The notes: generated by a model not told the origin, from the sequence alone. Positions 27,065-40,700 are shown, numbered from the stretch's first letter. The stretch is 64,000 nucleotides of DNA from Ignatzschineria larvae DSM 13226 (GCF_038500265.1 NZ_CP150637.1:1649001-1713000), one strand, 5' to 3'. Numbers and translations are program-made.

Positions 27065-27161
27065 TAGTCCATATGTGTGAATTTCGTGAATATCATTTCA
27101 CAAGCGACATAAATAATTAACCATAACAAATTTAACCATAACAAATCATTGAGGTATCAAT

Positions 27162-27707
27162 ATGAGTTTTGAGAAAGTTCCTGCGGCTAATGATTTAGCA
27201 AAAATCACCGAAGATTTTAACTGTGTAATCGAGATTCCAGCTGAATCTGATCCTGTTAAATATGAAGTTGATCACGATACAGATGTGATCTGGGTTGACC
27301 GCTTTGTCGGTACGAATATGCGTTACCCTGCAAACTATGGTTTTATTCCTCACACACTTTGTGATGATGGTGATCCATTAGATGTCTTAGTCGTTACGCC
27401 ATTCCCATTAATCCATGGTTCTGTGGTTCGTTGCCGTCCTTTAGGCGTACTCAATATGACGGATGAATCCGGCGGTGATGCTAAATTAATCGCAGTGCCT
27501 GTGAACAAACTCTGCCCAATGTATGAAGATATTCAGGAACTCGATGATCTTCCTAAATTACTCGTACAACAAATCGAATTCTTCTTCCAAAACTACAAAG
27601 GTTTAGAGAAAGGCAAATGGGTTAAACTTGCAGGTTACGGCGATAAAAAAGCAGCTGAGCAAGAGATCTTAAACTCACTTGAGTTGTTTAATAAAAAGAA
27701 TAGTTAA
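27162..27707 (+). CDS. ppa: Inorganic pyrophosphatase (family I)
   Basis: 181 residues (E. coli 176). It hydrolyses pyrophosphate in the cytoplasm. The metal-binding motif is [10 protein letters not shown] (about 68-77), with [10 protein letters not shown] before it, and [23 protein letters not shown] after it. GAGG lies before the ATG. Single-gene unit closed by the hairpin at 27799-27840. Confidence 0.97.
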   Translation: MSFEKVPAANDLAKITEDFNCVIEIPAESDPVKYEVDHDTDVIWVDRFVGTNMRYPANYGFIPHTLCDDGDPLDVLVVTPFPLIHGSVVRCRPLGVLNMTDESGGDAKLIAVPVNKLCPMYEDIQELDDLPKLLVQQIEFFFQNYKGLEKGKWVKLAGYGDKKAAEQEILNSLELFNKKNS

Positions 27708-27798
27708 TTATTGAATTGGCTAGAAGTCAATAACTGTCGATAGGATTAATCCGATTAGTCCGATTAATTAATATCGGTATACAACATGAATGATTGAA

Positions 27799-27840
27799 AA
27801 AGGGGGATACAGTTTATGGCTGCATCCCCTTCTCTTTTTT
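27799..27840 (+). terminator. Terminator of ppa
   Basis: AAGGGGGATAC, a loop of about 9 bases, GCATCCCCTT and then a T-rich run ending TTTTTT. It lies about 90 bp after ppa, immediately before MITE copy G. Confidence 0.8.
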
Positions 27841-27841
27841 G

Positions 27842-28014
27842 TAGAGTAAATTTGATATCAGAAAAATGGTTTTTAAGTACCCATGTGGGATTTTAAAAGA
27901 AGATAAAACCGTACTAAATAACACTTGCAAGATGCCGGATAGAACAGCGTCCTCGCCTCTATCCACCGAGGCGCCGGCATTTGAATAAACTTATTTTGAA
28001 TCGATCTTACTATT
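27842..28014 (+). repeat. MITE-like element, copy G
   Basis: A 173-bp copy with slightly decayed ends (TAGAGTAAATTTGATATCAG and GAATCGATCTTACTATT). The core CTTGCAAGATGCCGGATAG is intact. It lies between the convergent ppa and beta-barrel genes. Confidence 0.8.
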
Positions 28015-28033
28015 CTATATTTATTCATGGCAT

Positions 28034-28068
28034 AAAAAAATAGCCACTATTTCAACAGTGACTATTTT
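28034..28068 (-). terminator. Terminator of the giant protein operon
   Basis: On the minus strand AAATAGTCACT, a short loop, AGTGGCTATTT and more T. It lies about 30 bp after the stop of the beta-barrel gene. Confidence 0.85.
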
Positions 28069-28098
28069 TACTATATTGCGACTAAGTACTCAGTCTAA

Positions 28099-31000
28099 TT
28101 AGTAGTAACCTACAAAGTTAAGATAGAATCCTTTAAAGCGATAATCTTGTCGTGTTAAGTCATCACTGAAGTCAGTAAAGTTATAACCAAAACCGATACG
28201 GAAATTTTCAGTAATATCCTTATCTATTCCGATCAAGAAACCGCTCTTCGTTCCCCCATCCTTCACTTTTAACATACGATATTCTGCTAATACGTGCCAC
28301 TTCTTCACTAAATCATAACGTACTTGTGCTGCGGCAAAAAGTGCTGAACTATCAAACCATGTATTATTCAGATAATGATAGCGGGTTTCACCTTTACGAT
28401 AAGCAACTTTTGCACCAAACTCCCACTCTGCATTATGTTTATATACCCCTTCTAACGAGAAGATATGAGATTTTTGGTCATAATCCATCCCATAATAATT
28501 CGTATCATAACCACTGCCTGAGCCAACTTGTGCAACATTCGCATCATTCACAAAATAATTATAACGACCAAAAACTGCCCACTTATTATTATCCCATGGA
28601 CGATATGCAAATCCTATCGCACTATCGATAAAACGTGTATCTTTGCTACTATCTAAAGTATCATATGATTTAGAGTAATTGAATTTCCCTTGAAATCTCA
28701 GACTATCATCAAATTTATAAGAGATTCGATTCGTCGTTAACCACTGTTTTCTTGTTGTCTCAGAACCTTTATCTCGACGATATTCTAATTTTGAACTCAG
28801 CTCTATAATTTCATTTGTCTTAGAGATACTCGCACTAACGGCATTTCGTTTTGTGATGTCATCGGCGTCTTCAATCATCTGCCGCTTTAATCTCGATTGC
28901 TGGAAAGTCACATTCGTACTCCAACCATCACCTAAGGTATAATCAGCCCCTATTGTATTTGCAATCCCTCGTTCATTACCTGATTTAAGGCTCTGCACTT
29001 CATTGAAAATATTTAAACGATCTGTTAAACGCCAGCGCTGACCTACGGTCAAACCATTTTGATTATTATCAAATACTGAATCATAGTCAGATTTTGAATT
29101 CGCAAAGGTGTAATTGGCATAAACTGTATGATCGCTACTCAATTTATGCTCAACACCAGCTAAGATACTATGCCCACGAGTACCTGTTGTACCTTCTAAA
29201 TTCACCGATGAATTATCACCATAAAAATAACGGAAGCCTGCTGTTACAGAGTTATTCTTCTCATATTTCTTATTGTCATCATCTATTGTCAACTGCCCTG
29301 TTGTATACAACTCTAAGTTAGGTGTTGCAAACCAACTGTAACGTACCGCAGCTAAACGACCTGTGGCTTTCTCTTCTCCCACTTTTGTCGTTACTTGCTT
29401 CACTTCTCCAGTTAACGTCGAGTTATTTTCAAAACGTTGCTCTAGTGAGATTTGAGATTGGGTATATTCATTATCACTAGCTGATCCTGTGCTCTCTCTT
29501 TTAGCAACACTATGACGTATATAAGCGATCAGATTATCTGTAATTTCTGCTGAAACTTCGGCACCATACTCCTCTACGCCACCTAAATTACTACTATAAC
29601 CATTTGAGAAGCCTTTTTTCGTCTTCTTATACCATGCTCCAGTCTGTACATCTCGCTCCGTAACACCTTGTTCACGAAGATTAACACGACCCTCCACAGC
29701 ATAAGCTTCTCCTTTATTAGGCCCATCTGCAGATAGCTCTCCTACCTGATTGAAGGATAAACCACCATCATTCGAAAGATAGCTTGGGACACCTTGATTT
29801 CTAGTATGGGTGTATTCGGCTCGCAAATAGGTTCCGTTACCTGCTTTTAAAATTGTATCAAAGCCCTGTAATTCGTAAGAACTCTGCCCTCCTTGACGCT
29901 CATCCACATAAGTCACACCAACGGCTAAATGGTCATTTAACCAATATTGGCCTCGACCACCTCTCGTTATATCCTTCGGATCAAACCCCGTAGGAACGTA
30001 CTCATAATCAACTAAAAGATATTGTTCATAACCTCGAAGAGGACCTTCCGAAATAATACTTGGATTATATTGCCCCACAATTTGTAATAACGGACGTGAT
30101 AAAATTAGACGCCCTTGCGTTGCATCAAACTCATAATCAACACCTCGTTCAAGCGAGATTAGAGCTTGCGTTAATCCCGTTGTAGGGTCAATCACTTTGA
30201 CTTGTACTTTATCTGATCCCGGTAATACGCGAGTATGGCGTAAATAGTAGAGGCTTCCCCCTGTACCTAAAAATTCACTATGTCCAGGCATCGATTGTGC
30301 TTGAGAACCAAAAACACGCAACGTTCCCTTTGTATCACCATAAATTGTATTGGCATTTGTCCGAAGATCAACCGCCCCACCGTAAAGTGAACGAGAGTAA
30401 GTCCCAAACTCTGTGCCCGTAATTCCCGTGTTGTAATTTCCCCAAAGTGCTTGGTTTTTATCCCAATCTACCCGTGCATAGAAGCGCCCCATAGTATCCA
30501 CATCACGATAAACACTTGAGTCATCACCATAAGTAGGATAATAAAGATCAGGATCTAATGCCCTAAAGACATCTTCCGGATAAGCTCGACCAAAGCCACT
30601 AAAAAGGTGCTTAATCTCCTTTTCCTTCGTATCTGCATGAGCCGTAATGGTATAACGACCCTTCAATCGACTCTTCAGATAGAAAGCTAAACGGCCATCT
30701 GCCAAAATATCAGAGCTCTGTGGATTACCATCAGCATCAACTTTTATGGCATCCTGACCTGGACCACTCACATTGCGTTGATAAAGCGTCACATCCGCAA
30801 TCCCCACCATGAAGAAGGAATCTCCTGTGATATCAGTCTCTAAAGTGCGATTGATTTTACGGCCATTCGTATTTGCAACCTCAACATCAAACTGTTGCTG
30901 ACCTAGAGGCACAAGGAAATCTGCTTCAAATTTTCGATCACGGTCTACAGGATACGATTCTCCATTAATATAAACACTCCCTTCAGGCACATTACTTCCT

Positions 31001-31773
31001 TGGATTCTCACCCGTGCCCCAACAAAAGGGATGTTTTGTCGGTAAAGATCATTGGAGCCCACAACATCATCAATCAATGACTCCGTCAGAGCCTCATCTT
31101 GAGATAAAAACTGCCCCTCAAGGCGAGAGATAGAATCACGAATCTCTACATTGCCACGCTCATCCTCTTCCGGCGTTACAAGACGAATCTCTTTTGAATA
31201 AGTTTCATCAAAATGCCCTTCATTATCATAAGCACGTACAATATAACGGATATTGTCATTCAACCTAAACTGATAATTTGATGGTAATTCCCCATTCCAA
31301 TTGACAGAGGTAATCGCTTTCACATCTACCGGTATAACCGCTATTGGTGCTACTAAATCTACATCATTACCTCTAAATAACAAGATCTCGTATTTAGAGA
31401 CAAAAGCAGAATAGTTAGAGCGAACATGGAATTCCACCGGCTTTGTAATTTGACCATTATAAAATGGTACATAACTCGGTGCCGATACAGAGAGCTCAGC
31501 GCTCCCCATATTCGGATTCTCCGTCAGCCAAATCATCCCGTTATTTGGCAAGGAGATAATTTTATCTCCTATTGCCTTTGTCGGTTGACGTTTCACATTA
31601 AAGAGCATTTCACCACCATCAGCTGCACAAACAACTGATCCCTCACATCCTAATACACTGTCAGGATACGCAGTTCCCTCTGCTCTGATTTGGGACGTTG
31701 CAACTACTGGAGTTGCAAAGCCCGCTAGGATCATAAGGAGTCTTAAGTCAAGAAGTTTCATACGCGTTTTCAT
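28099..31773 (-). CDS. Outer-membrane beta-barrel protein, partner of the giant Ig-like protein
   Basis: 1,224 residues. An N-terminal signal peptide (KLLDLRLLMILAGFATPVVA) leads to about 300 residues of beta-rich modules, including an Ig- or PEGA-like stretch near 250-300 (GSVYINGESYPVDRDRKF). The second half alternates short polar and aromatic strands as in a large barrel, and ends YRFKGFYLNFVGYY with the C-terminal aromatic typical of Bam substrates. There is no TonB box or plug domain. The ATG directly follows the TAA of the giant gene, and its GGAGG site lies inside that gene. A role in anchoring or exporting the giant protein is inferred; the family is not securely recognised. Confidence 0.75.
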   Translation of the reverse strand: MKTRMKLLDLRLLMILAGFATPVVATSQIRAEGTAYPDSVLGCEGSVVCAADGGEMLFNVKRQPTKAIGDKIISLPNNGMIWLTENPNMGSAELSVSAPSYVPFYNGQITKPVEFHVRSNYSAFVSKYEILLFRGNDVDLVAPIAVIPVDVKAITSVNWNGELPSNYQFRLNDNIRYIVRAYDNEGHFDETYSKEIRLVTPEEDERGNVEIRDSISRLEGQFLSQDEALTESLIDDVVGSNDLYRQNIPFVGARVRIQGSNVPEGSVYINGESYPVDRDRKFEADFLVPLGQQQFDVEVANTNGRKINRTLETDITGDSFFMVGIADVTLYQRNVSGPGQDAIKVDADGNPQSSDILADGRLAFYLKSRLKGRYTITAHADTKEKEIKHLFSGFGRAYPEDVFRALDPDLYYPTYGDDSSVYRDVDTMGRFYARVDWDKNQALWGNYNTGITGTEFGTYSRSLYGGAVDLRTNANTIYGDTKGTLRVFGSQAQSMPGHSEFLGTGGSLYYLRHTRVLPGSDKVQVKVIDPTTGLTQALISLERGVDYEFDATQGRLILSRPLLQIVGQYNPSIISEGPLRGYEQYLLVDYEYVPTGFDPKDITRGGRGQYWLNDHLAVGVTYVDERQGGQSSYELQGFDTILKAGNGTYLRAEYTHTRNQGVPSYLSNDGGLSFNQVGELSADGPNKGEAYAVEGRVNLREQGVTERDVQTGAWYKKTKKGFSNGYSSNLGGVEEYGAEVSAEITDNLIAYIRHSVAKRESTGSASDNEYTQSQISLEQRFENNSTLTGEVKQVTTKVGEEKATGRLAAVRYSWFATPNLELYTTGQLTIDDDNKKYEKNNSVTAGFRYFYGDNSSVNLEGTTGTRGHSILAGVEHKLSSDHTVYANYTFANSKSDYDSVFDNNQNGLTVGQRWRLTDRLNIFNEVQSLKSGNERGIANTIGADYTLGDGWSTNVTFQQSRLKRQMIEDADDITKRNAVSASISKTNEIIELSSKLEYRRDKGSETTRKQWLTTNRISYKFDDSLRFQGKFNYSKSYDTLDSSKDTRFIDSAIGFAYRPWDNNKWAVFGRYNYFVNDANVAQVGSGSGYDTNYYGMDYDQKSHIFSLEGVYKHNAEWEFGAKVAYRKGETRYHYLNNTWFDSSALFAAAQVRYDLVKKWHVLAEYRMLKVKDGGTKSGFLIGIDKDITENFRIGFGYNFTDFSDDLTRQDYRFKGFYLNFVGYY

Positions 31774-34700
31774 TTATTTGCCCTCCACTTCTTGAGACTC
31801 ACTTCCAACAATAATCTGATTCTCATTGGTTAGCCTGTCATTTAATAGTTTCTGTAAATACTCTTCACGTTTTTCTGACAACGCTCCAAGTGCCTCGGCA
31901 GTAATCGTGACTTCGCGAATCTCATTCTCTTCAATCAACTGAACCATTTGCGGGATATACCGCTCATATTCAGCTTTAATCTGAGCTTTTCCTTTCACAA
32001 ACATCGCTTCACTGACCTCTAAGATTGACTCCTCTGGTAACTGCAACGCGAAGTCAAATCGTGTTGGCAATCCTGGAGTTATTCGTCTTACAAGCGGATT
32101 CGGTGTTACAAACGTTACGCCCTCAGGTAGAGATGAAACATCTACTTTCAGGATGAAGTTACGTCCGCGCTCCCATTTTCCACCTTTGATGTCTGTCAAG
32201 TGATAACGTCCGAATTGGTCAGTTGTAATAATCAATCCTTCAGCACTTGCAATCCGCGCTCCAGGGATACCTGGCTCACCAGGATCTTGCATTCCATTAC
32301 CATTACGGTCATGGTAAACAGTACCGATGATTAAGCTATCATCAAAGAGTGGGTCGCTATCTTCAACAGTCAACACTAACGATGCTTTGTTAGAGATTGC
32401 TGTGACTGTAGCTGCAGTTGTCAAGGCTGCTCGACTCAACTTCGTATTTTCCGTCATAAAGGCTTCACTATAGATCGTATTTGTGCCTGATTTAATTCCA
32501 GCCCCTGCACGAATCACAAAGTTAATCACTAATGGATCACTATCGGTATTAGCCGTACTAATCGATAGGTTCGTAAGATCAATCGGAGAATTACCCGACA
32601 CACCCATTGGACTACCATTAGAGACTTTCGCTGAATCAGCCACATAACTAAATCCTACTGGCAATGTATTCAAAAGATTGAAGTTTGTTACATTTGTATC
32701 TTCAACATTTGCGATTCTCGCTTGGATCATCACAACATCACCTACTTTCACCGTACTCACGGAAGAAGTTAAGCTTACTTTTAACCACACATTGCCCGGT
32801 TGAATCTCAATAGTGACAACTTTCTCACCCGCCGCTGTTCCGTCTGGATTTTTACCTTTCACAACAACTTCACCTTTACCTGCTTGATATGGCGCTTTTG
32901 TTGGAATGTCATATCCACCATCAGGATTCTTATTCAACGGTCCTGTTACAGTGCCATCAGGTGATTTCACAGTGAAGGTACCATCTCCATTATCTGTGAC
33001 AACTGTTTCCTCACCTCCCGGCATCACTACCGTAATAGTTGTACCTGCTTCAGGGTTCACTAAGTTACCATTCTCATCTTTTGGTACTACGCTCACTATT
33101 ACCTCTTCACCCTCTACAGGATTTTCAGGGTTAATCGTGACATCAGAGTTACCAAGATCTAAGCCTCCAGGGACAGTTTCAACTTCTACAACTTTCTCAC
33201 CTGCATCAGAACCATCTGGGTTTTTACCTGTTACAGTAATTTGGCCTTTTCCTGATTCTGTTGGAGCTTTAGTTGGGACGTCATAACCGCCATCTGGGTT
33301 CTTATTGAATGGCCCTGTCACATTACCGTCTGGATCTTTTACTGTATAAGTACCATCACCATTATCAGTAACTGTCGTCTCCTTACCATCTGGCATTGTG
33401 ACTGTAATTTCAGTTCCTGCACCTGGATTTGCAACGTTTCCGTTCTCATCTTTTGGTACAACACTGATTACTACATCACCGCCTGCTACTGGTGGATTTG
33501 GCTTAATTGTGACATCTGAGTTACCTAGATCTACACCGCCTGGAACCGTTTCAACTTCTACAACTTTCTCACCTGCATCAGAACCATCTGGGTTTTTACC
33601 ATTAATAGTAATCTCACCTTTACCTGATTCTGTTGGTGCTTTAGTGGGAACGTCATAGCCGCCATCTGGGTTCTTATTGAATGGCCCTGTCACATTACCT
33701 TCTGGATCTTTTACTGTATAAGTACCATCACCATTATCAGTAACTGTCGTCTCCTTACCATCTGGCATTGTGACTGTAATTTCAGTTCCTGCGCCTGGAT
33801 TTGTAACGTTTCCGTTCTCATCTTTTGGTACAACACTGACTACTACATCACCGCCTGCTACTGGTGGATTTGGCTTAATTGTGACATCTGAGTTACCAAG
33901 ATCTACACCGCCCGGAACCGTTTCAACTTCTACAACTTTCTCACCTGCATCAGAACCATCTGGTTTTTTACCATTAATAGTAATCTCACCTTTACCTGAT
34001 TCTGTTGGCGCTTTCGTGGGAATGTCATAGCCGCCATCTGGGTTCTTAGGCTTAGTTTCTCCATTTGGCAACGTGTACGTACCATCACCATTGTCAACAA
34101 TTGTCGTCTCCTTACCATCTGGCATTGTGACCGTGATTTCAGTTCCTGGACCTGGATTTGCAACGTTTCCATTCTCATCTTTTGGTACAACACTGATTAC
34201 TACATCACCGCCTGCTACTGGTGGATTTGGCTCAATTGTGACATCTGAGTTACCAAGGTCTAATGCACCAGGAATATAAGTGATACTTACATTACTTTGC
34301 GTGCTGTTTGTACCATTGAATGCAAAGTTGAAGTAATCTGTTCCCGTTGTAGTAGAAGTCACAGTAAAGACATATTTTCCATCAGTCGTGCCTGTAATTT
34401 CTAAACTTTCAGGATTCACCGCTCCTAGTTTTGAACCTGTTTGTAACAAGGTCACAACATCACTACTATTTACCACAGGGTTATTTTGCGCATCACGTAA
34501 TGTCACCGTAATAGTCGCTGTATCTTCACCATCTGCGGTAATACGTGGCTTATCAACCTCAATTGTTGAGTTATCTTGGCTGATTTCACCTGCCGTATAG
34601 TTCATTGTCACCGCTTTATTCGGGATTAATGAACCATTGTAGAGGATGCCGACATTCGCATCAGATCCAACTTTCGTTGAGCTCACAGTTGTACTGTACT

Positions 34701-37700
34701 CACCTGTAGTTGCATTGAACGCGAGTAATTGTGAACTTGCTTTACCAAAACTTAAGCCCGGTAACATCACTTGACCATTATTCGCCATGACAACGTTGCC
34801 ATTTTGATCCTTAAGAACCACTTTGACGTAGATAACATCACTGCCGTTAGCCTTAATAGTCGCTTCATTGCTCCAGCTACTATTGTCAACGCTCACTACG
34901 TACTCACTGTTTTCAAGTACGATTGGGCCTGCAATATAGTTCACGGTTGCAATATTTGCACTTAACTCACCCGCAAATGTGAAGCTCACCTCATCAGCAC
35001 GATTTTCCACAGTAATATTCGCTGGTGAAGTAACCGTTGCACTATAAGTACCATCTCCATTAGGCGTTGTATCACCAATTGCACCAAGCGCTGTACCATT
35101 AATGACGATCACAACTTCTTCTGTGTTCGTACTAATGATATTGCCCTCATTATCACGAAGTGTCACTTTCACCTCTGTTGTCGCAACACCATCTGCAACC
35201 ACTGGGTTTGTTAATACTTCGATCGTACTTTCGGTAATACTAACATCACCTAATGTGAACTCAACCGTTGCTGTAGCCGCTGCTTGACCGACGTTACTCA
35301 CTGCAAAACTAATAGTTTCTACTTTTGCAACTTGTGAACTAATTTCAGCTGTGTAACGACCATTTCCAGCATAGACAGGAGACTTCACAACCGTTGCATT
35401 GCCTAAACCTGTGAGGTTAATCGCATTCGCAATTGGGCTTGTTAAGGCATTTCCAAATTGATCTTTCAACTGAATTGTGACAACGGATGTTTCTGTACCA
35501 TCTGCTTTCACAGGACTTGTTGCATCAATCGTTGATTTTGCAAGATCTAATGGACCTGGGACAACTTCATATGGCTTGTTCGTAGAACCACTTGGGTTTC
35601 CTTCCGGATCTTTCGATGTGATCTCAAGAGCTGGATTATCTGTCCCTGCTGTTTCTGGAACATTCACCACTGCAGTATAGCTACCATCTGCATTTGGACC
35701 GGTTGCTTCAACAGGATTACCTGTGACTGGATCTGTCACCCAAATGGTTTCGCCATCTTCTAGCTCAATTGGGTTACCATCCTCATCTCTCGGATTTACT
35801 GTAACAACAACTTGATCTCCTGCCGTTGGTTTCTCAGGGTTCAAGGTCACATCAGAGTTACCTAAATCAAGGTTTTTCACTTTGTTATAGGTAATCGTTT
35901 GTGTTTGACCACTTTGTAAACTATCCACAGTGAAGCTTAAAGTATCCGTACCGGCTTTCGTTGAGGTGATTGTACCTGTATAGATACCACCTGCCGCACG
36001 AATCAATGGATTACTACCTTCTAAGATACCTGTATTAGAAACACCACCATTAATATGAAGTGTACCTAAGTTAAGGCCTGTTAAAGTCACCACTGTATCG
36101 GCTGTATATGGATTACCTTCCATATCAACAAGCGTCACCGTTACCGTTGCTGCTGCTTCACCATCTGCATCAATTGCATTTGGTTTGATTTCAAAGCTTG
36201 AACCTGCAAGATCAAGGCCTGCGTTGCGATAAGAGACTGATGCATTCGACGCTGATGGTTCACCTGCAATCGTGAATGAAACTGTATCATCCCCTTCAAC
36301 AGTTGAAGTGATCGACGTACTTAACGTACCGTTACCATTATCGACTAGACCACCATCTGCAACTGTACCATGCTCAAGACCTGCTAATACGATATCACCT
36401 ACGTTGCTTGGTGATTTCTCAAGATTATTACCAAACTCATCTCTTAAGGTAATCACAACATCCGCTTTCGCTGTACCATCTGCTTTAATGATGGCAGGCG
36501 ATACATTGATCGTACCAATAGTCGATTGTTTTGGATCTGCAACATCAAGCGCATGATAAGTGACTGTCGTGCTCTTCGCGCTGCTTTCACCTAAGATTGT
36601 GAAGGTAAAGGTATCTGTACCTGATTTCGTTGAAGAAACGGTTGCACTATAAGTACCATTACCATTATCGGTGGTTGTACTTAATGTTCCAACATGTGCT
36701 CCTTGCGCACGAATCACAACGACATCACCAATACTCTCCTCGATGACATTACCCGACGCATCCACTAAGTGAACCGTAATAGTCGAGGTAATATCTCCAC
36801 GGCTAACATTAATCTCTTTTGGATCCGCAGTAATTGATGATGTCAAGAGACTTGCACCTGATGCGATAAACGTAATGTCTTTCGTATCAGTACCTGCTTC
36901 TCCATCTAACGTAAAGCCCACAGTATAAGTGTCTGCGATGATTGACGATACCGTACCTTCATAACGTGAATTTGTATCGTTATAAGTTAATGTAATCGCT
37001 TTACCATCTTTATCACTAATACCGGTCAAGACTACAACACCTTGGTTACCTGCTACAACGTTACCTTGCGCATCTCTCAATGTCACGGTCACGAATGAGC
37101 TTGCTGAACCATTAGCTGGAATATCTGTTTGTGGTGTTGCTTCTAACGTTGATTTCGTTAAGTCAACATCACCCGCTGTATATTCAAGCACCGCCGTATC
37201 ATTAGCTGTTACACCATTCAATGCAAAGCCAATACTATCTTGACCTACTTTCGTTGAGGTTACTGTCGCTGTATAAACACCGTTATCAAACGTTACACCA
37301 CTCGCAGCACCTAATGTAATACCCGTTAAGGTCACAGTTCCACGATCTGCTGTAATGTTATTACCAAAGGCATCTTTCAATTGAACAGTGACAGTGGCTT
37401 CAGTTGTACCATCTGCTGCAATTGCCGCTGGGTTTACAGTAATCTCTGATTTCTCATAGCTTACTGGACCTGCAACATAACGCACATCGCTTGTTGCCTC
37501 GCCGGCGACTGCATCAGCACCTACTGTGTAACCAATTGTATCAGTACCTGTTACCGTTGAAGTTAACGATGCAGTATAACGACCTTCTCCTAAGTATGTG
37601 AATGTTGTGCTATTGCCACTATTCACTGTACCGATTTGATCGCCTACAAACGTCATCTCAACTGGTGACATGTCACTTGTTAACACATTACCGTTTGCAT

Positions 37701-40700
37701 CTTTCAACGTCACAATCGCTGTGGCTACTTCACGACCATTCGCTGTAATTGAACTTGGCGCAACGACTAATGTTGATTGCGAAGGATCAAACTCACCCAT
37801 TGTATATTCTACAACTGCTGTATCCGCTGCTTTCGCACCCTCATAAGTGAAGCCAAATCTATCTGTACCCACTTTCGTTGAGCTCACTGTTGCTGTATAG
37901 CCTGTATCACCCGCTACTAATGTACCGATTGCTTGACCTTCAACTGTGATTACAACAGTACCTTCCGCATTCTCAACAGCTGTACCTTCATAGTCTCTCA
38001 ACGTTACCGTCAAGGTTGAAGTGGTTGTACCATCTGCTGTAATAACTTCTGGATCAGCTACAATTGTCGATTTAGCAAGATTCACCACTCCTTTTGCAAA
38101 ATCTTTATAGGTAATTGTCGCTTCTTTACCAGTCGCAGCTTCACCATTTACAGTAAATGTCACTGTATCGGTTCCTTCTGTGTAATCTTTGCTGATTACA
38201 TCAAAAGTATAGAGGCCTGTTACTGTATTGAAACGTTGGCTACGGATTGTACCGTGCGTTAATCCTTCTAACGCAACTTCAGCACGTCCTGTCACCGTAT
38301 TACCAAATTGATCTTTCAACTCAACAGTCACGATTGATGCTTCTTGCTCAGCAATCGCTTCGGCTTTATTGATCGCAATTTCACTTGGAACCGCTGTAAT
38401 GGTTGATTGTGTTAAATCAATCGCACCGGCAGTATAAGTGACTGTTACAAGGTTTGGACTCGCTGAACCATCAACGGCGTAGTAGAACGTATCTGTGCCT
38501 ACTTTCGTTGAGCTTACTGTTACTTTATAAGTGCCTGTTGATTCATCAATCGATACCGCACTGATCTTATCTGCAATCGCTGCATCCACGGTACCTACTG
38601 TTACTGCGTAAGCATCGCTTGCAGGAATCACATTACCATTCACATCTTTCAATGTAATTGTTAATGTCGATTGATTATCACCTTCACTCACAACGATTGT
38701 CGCTGGTGCCGCTACGAAGCTTGATTGGTTAAGGTCAACATTACCGGTTGTATAAGTAATAGTCGCCGTAGGTTTATCTGATTCTAAACCACCTACTTCA
38801 CCATTTACTTCAAAACCAATTGTGTCTGAGCCTGCTTTTGTTGACGTAATATCAACTACAAACTGACCGTTCGCAATATAGCTTGCTGTCACTTTACCAC
38901 TTGTCGCTAACACTCCATCTGCCACTAACACATTCGTTAATTGAACAGTGGTTGCGCTACCGCCTTGCGTTGTTAAGTTATTACCAAATTGATCTTTTAA
39001 CTGAACAGTAACACGCGATTTACTTGTACCATCCGCTAAGATTTCAATCGGCTGCGCTTCAATCGTTGAATGTGCTGCACTTGCTGCGCCTGGGGTATAA
39101 CGTACTTGTGCTTCCACAGTCGCTTTTTTACCTGCAATTTCAACAGTAAAGCTATCAGTTGCCGCTTTGGTCGATGAAACCGTTGCAACAATATTGCCAC
39201 TTTCATCAATCGCGCTAGCACTTAAGCTTCTTGCATCACCGGCACCATCTTGAGAAACTACAATCGTAGCTCCTAAATCTTCAGTGGCCACTATGACATT
39301 ATTAAACTTATCTCGTAACGTCGCTGTGATCGTTGACTGAACACCACCATCACTAACACTAATCGCCGCAGGATTTGCAACAATCAAGGTATTAGTAAGC
39401 TCGACATCGCCTGCTACATAGCTTAAGTCAACTGTATTACCACCCACTGCACTATTAATCTCAAAACCAATCGTATCCGCAGTTTCAGATGCTTTTGTTG
39501 AGTTAATATAGGCTGTGAATGTACCGTCACCGTTATTAGTCATGCGTGCTGCAGGCGTTGAATTACCTGTTGTCACACCCGTTAAGGTCACAACATAATC
39601 ATTACCATTTGCATCTACACCTGTAGTGATCGGATTGCCTGCTTCATCTTTCAATGTCACAACAACTGTTGCACGCTCTTCACCGTCGGCTTTAATTGTG
39701 ACTGGTTTAACATCACCATTAATAGTTAATTCACTATGCTCTGCTGATGCCGATCCTGCCACATATGTTAAGCTCGCTGTATTGGTGCTTTCACGTGCTT
39801 CTGTTTTGTAACCAAAGATATCGGTACCAACTACGCCCTCTTTCGAAGTGACTGTGAATACATAGGTACCATCTTCATTATCAATCGATTTAGGACCTAC
39901 AACATTCTCATCACCCACTAAGTAGCCACCTGATTTAGAGACAAGCTCTAATCCGTTGTAACCCACTAATGGCGCACCATTTGCATAGCGTAACACGACT
40001 GTTACATCTGCTGTTGATGTTCCATCTGCATTGATTTGCGTTGGGCTTACAACAATCGATGATCTATTAGGGTCAAAGTTACCACCGTCATTTGAGTAAG
40101 TTACGTCCACACCACTTTGCGTGCTGTTTGTGCCATTGAATGCAAAGTTGAAGTGATCTGTTCCTGGTTTGCCAGAAGTCACAGTAAAGACATATTTCCC
40201 ATCAGTCGTGCCTGTAATTTCTAAACTTTCAGGATTCACCGCTCCTAGCTCTGCACCTGTTTGTAACAAGGTCACAACATCACTACTACTTACCACAAGG
40301 TTATTTTGCGCATCACGTAATGTCACCGTAATAGTCGCTGTATCTTCACCATCTGCGGTAATACGTGGCTTATCAACCTCAATTGTTGAGTTATCTTGGC
40401 TGATTTCACCTGCCGTATAGTTCATTGTCACCGCTTTATTCGGAATTAATGAACCATTGTAGAGGATGCCGACATTCGCATCAGATCCAACTTTCGTTGA
40501 GCTCACAGTTGTACTGTACTCACCTGTGGTTGCATTGAACGCGAGTAATTGTGAACTTGCTTTACCAAAACTTAAGCCCGGTAACATCACTTGACCATTA
40601 TTCGCCATGACAACGTTGCCATTTTGATCCTTAAGAACCACTTTGACGTAGATAACATCACTGCCGTTAGCCTTAATAGTCGCTTCATTGCTCCAGCTAC

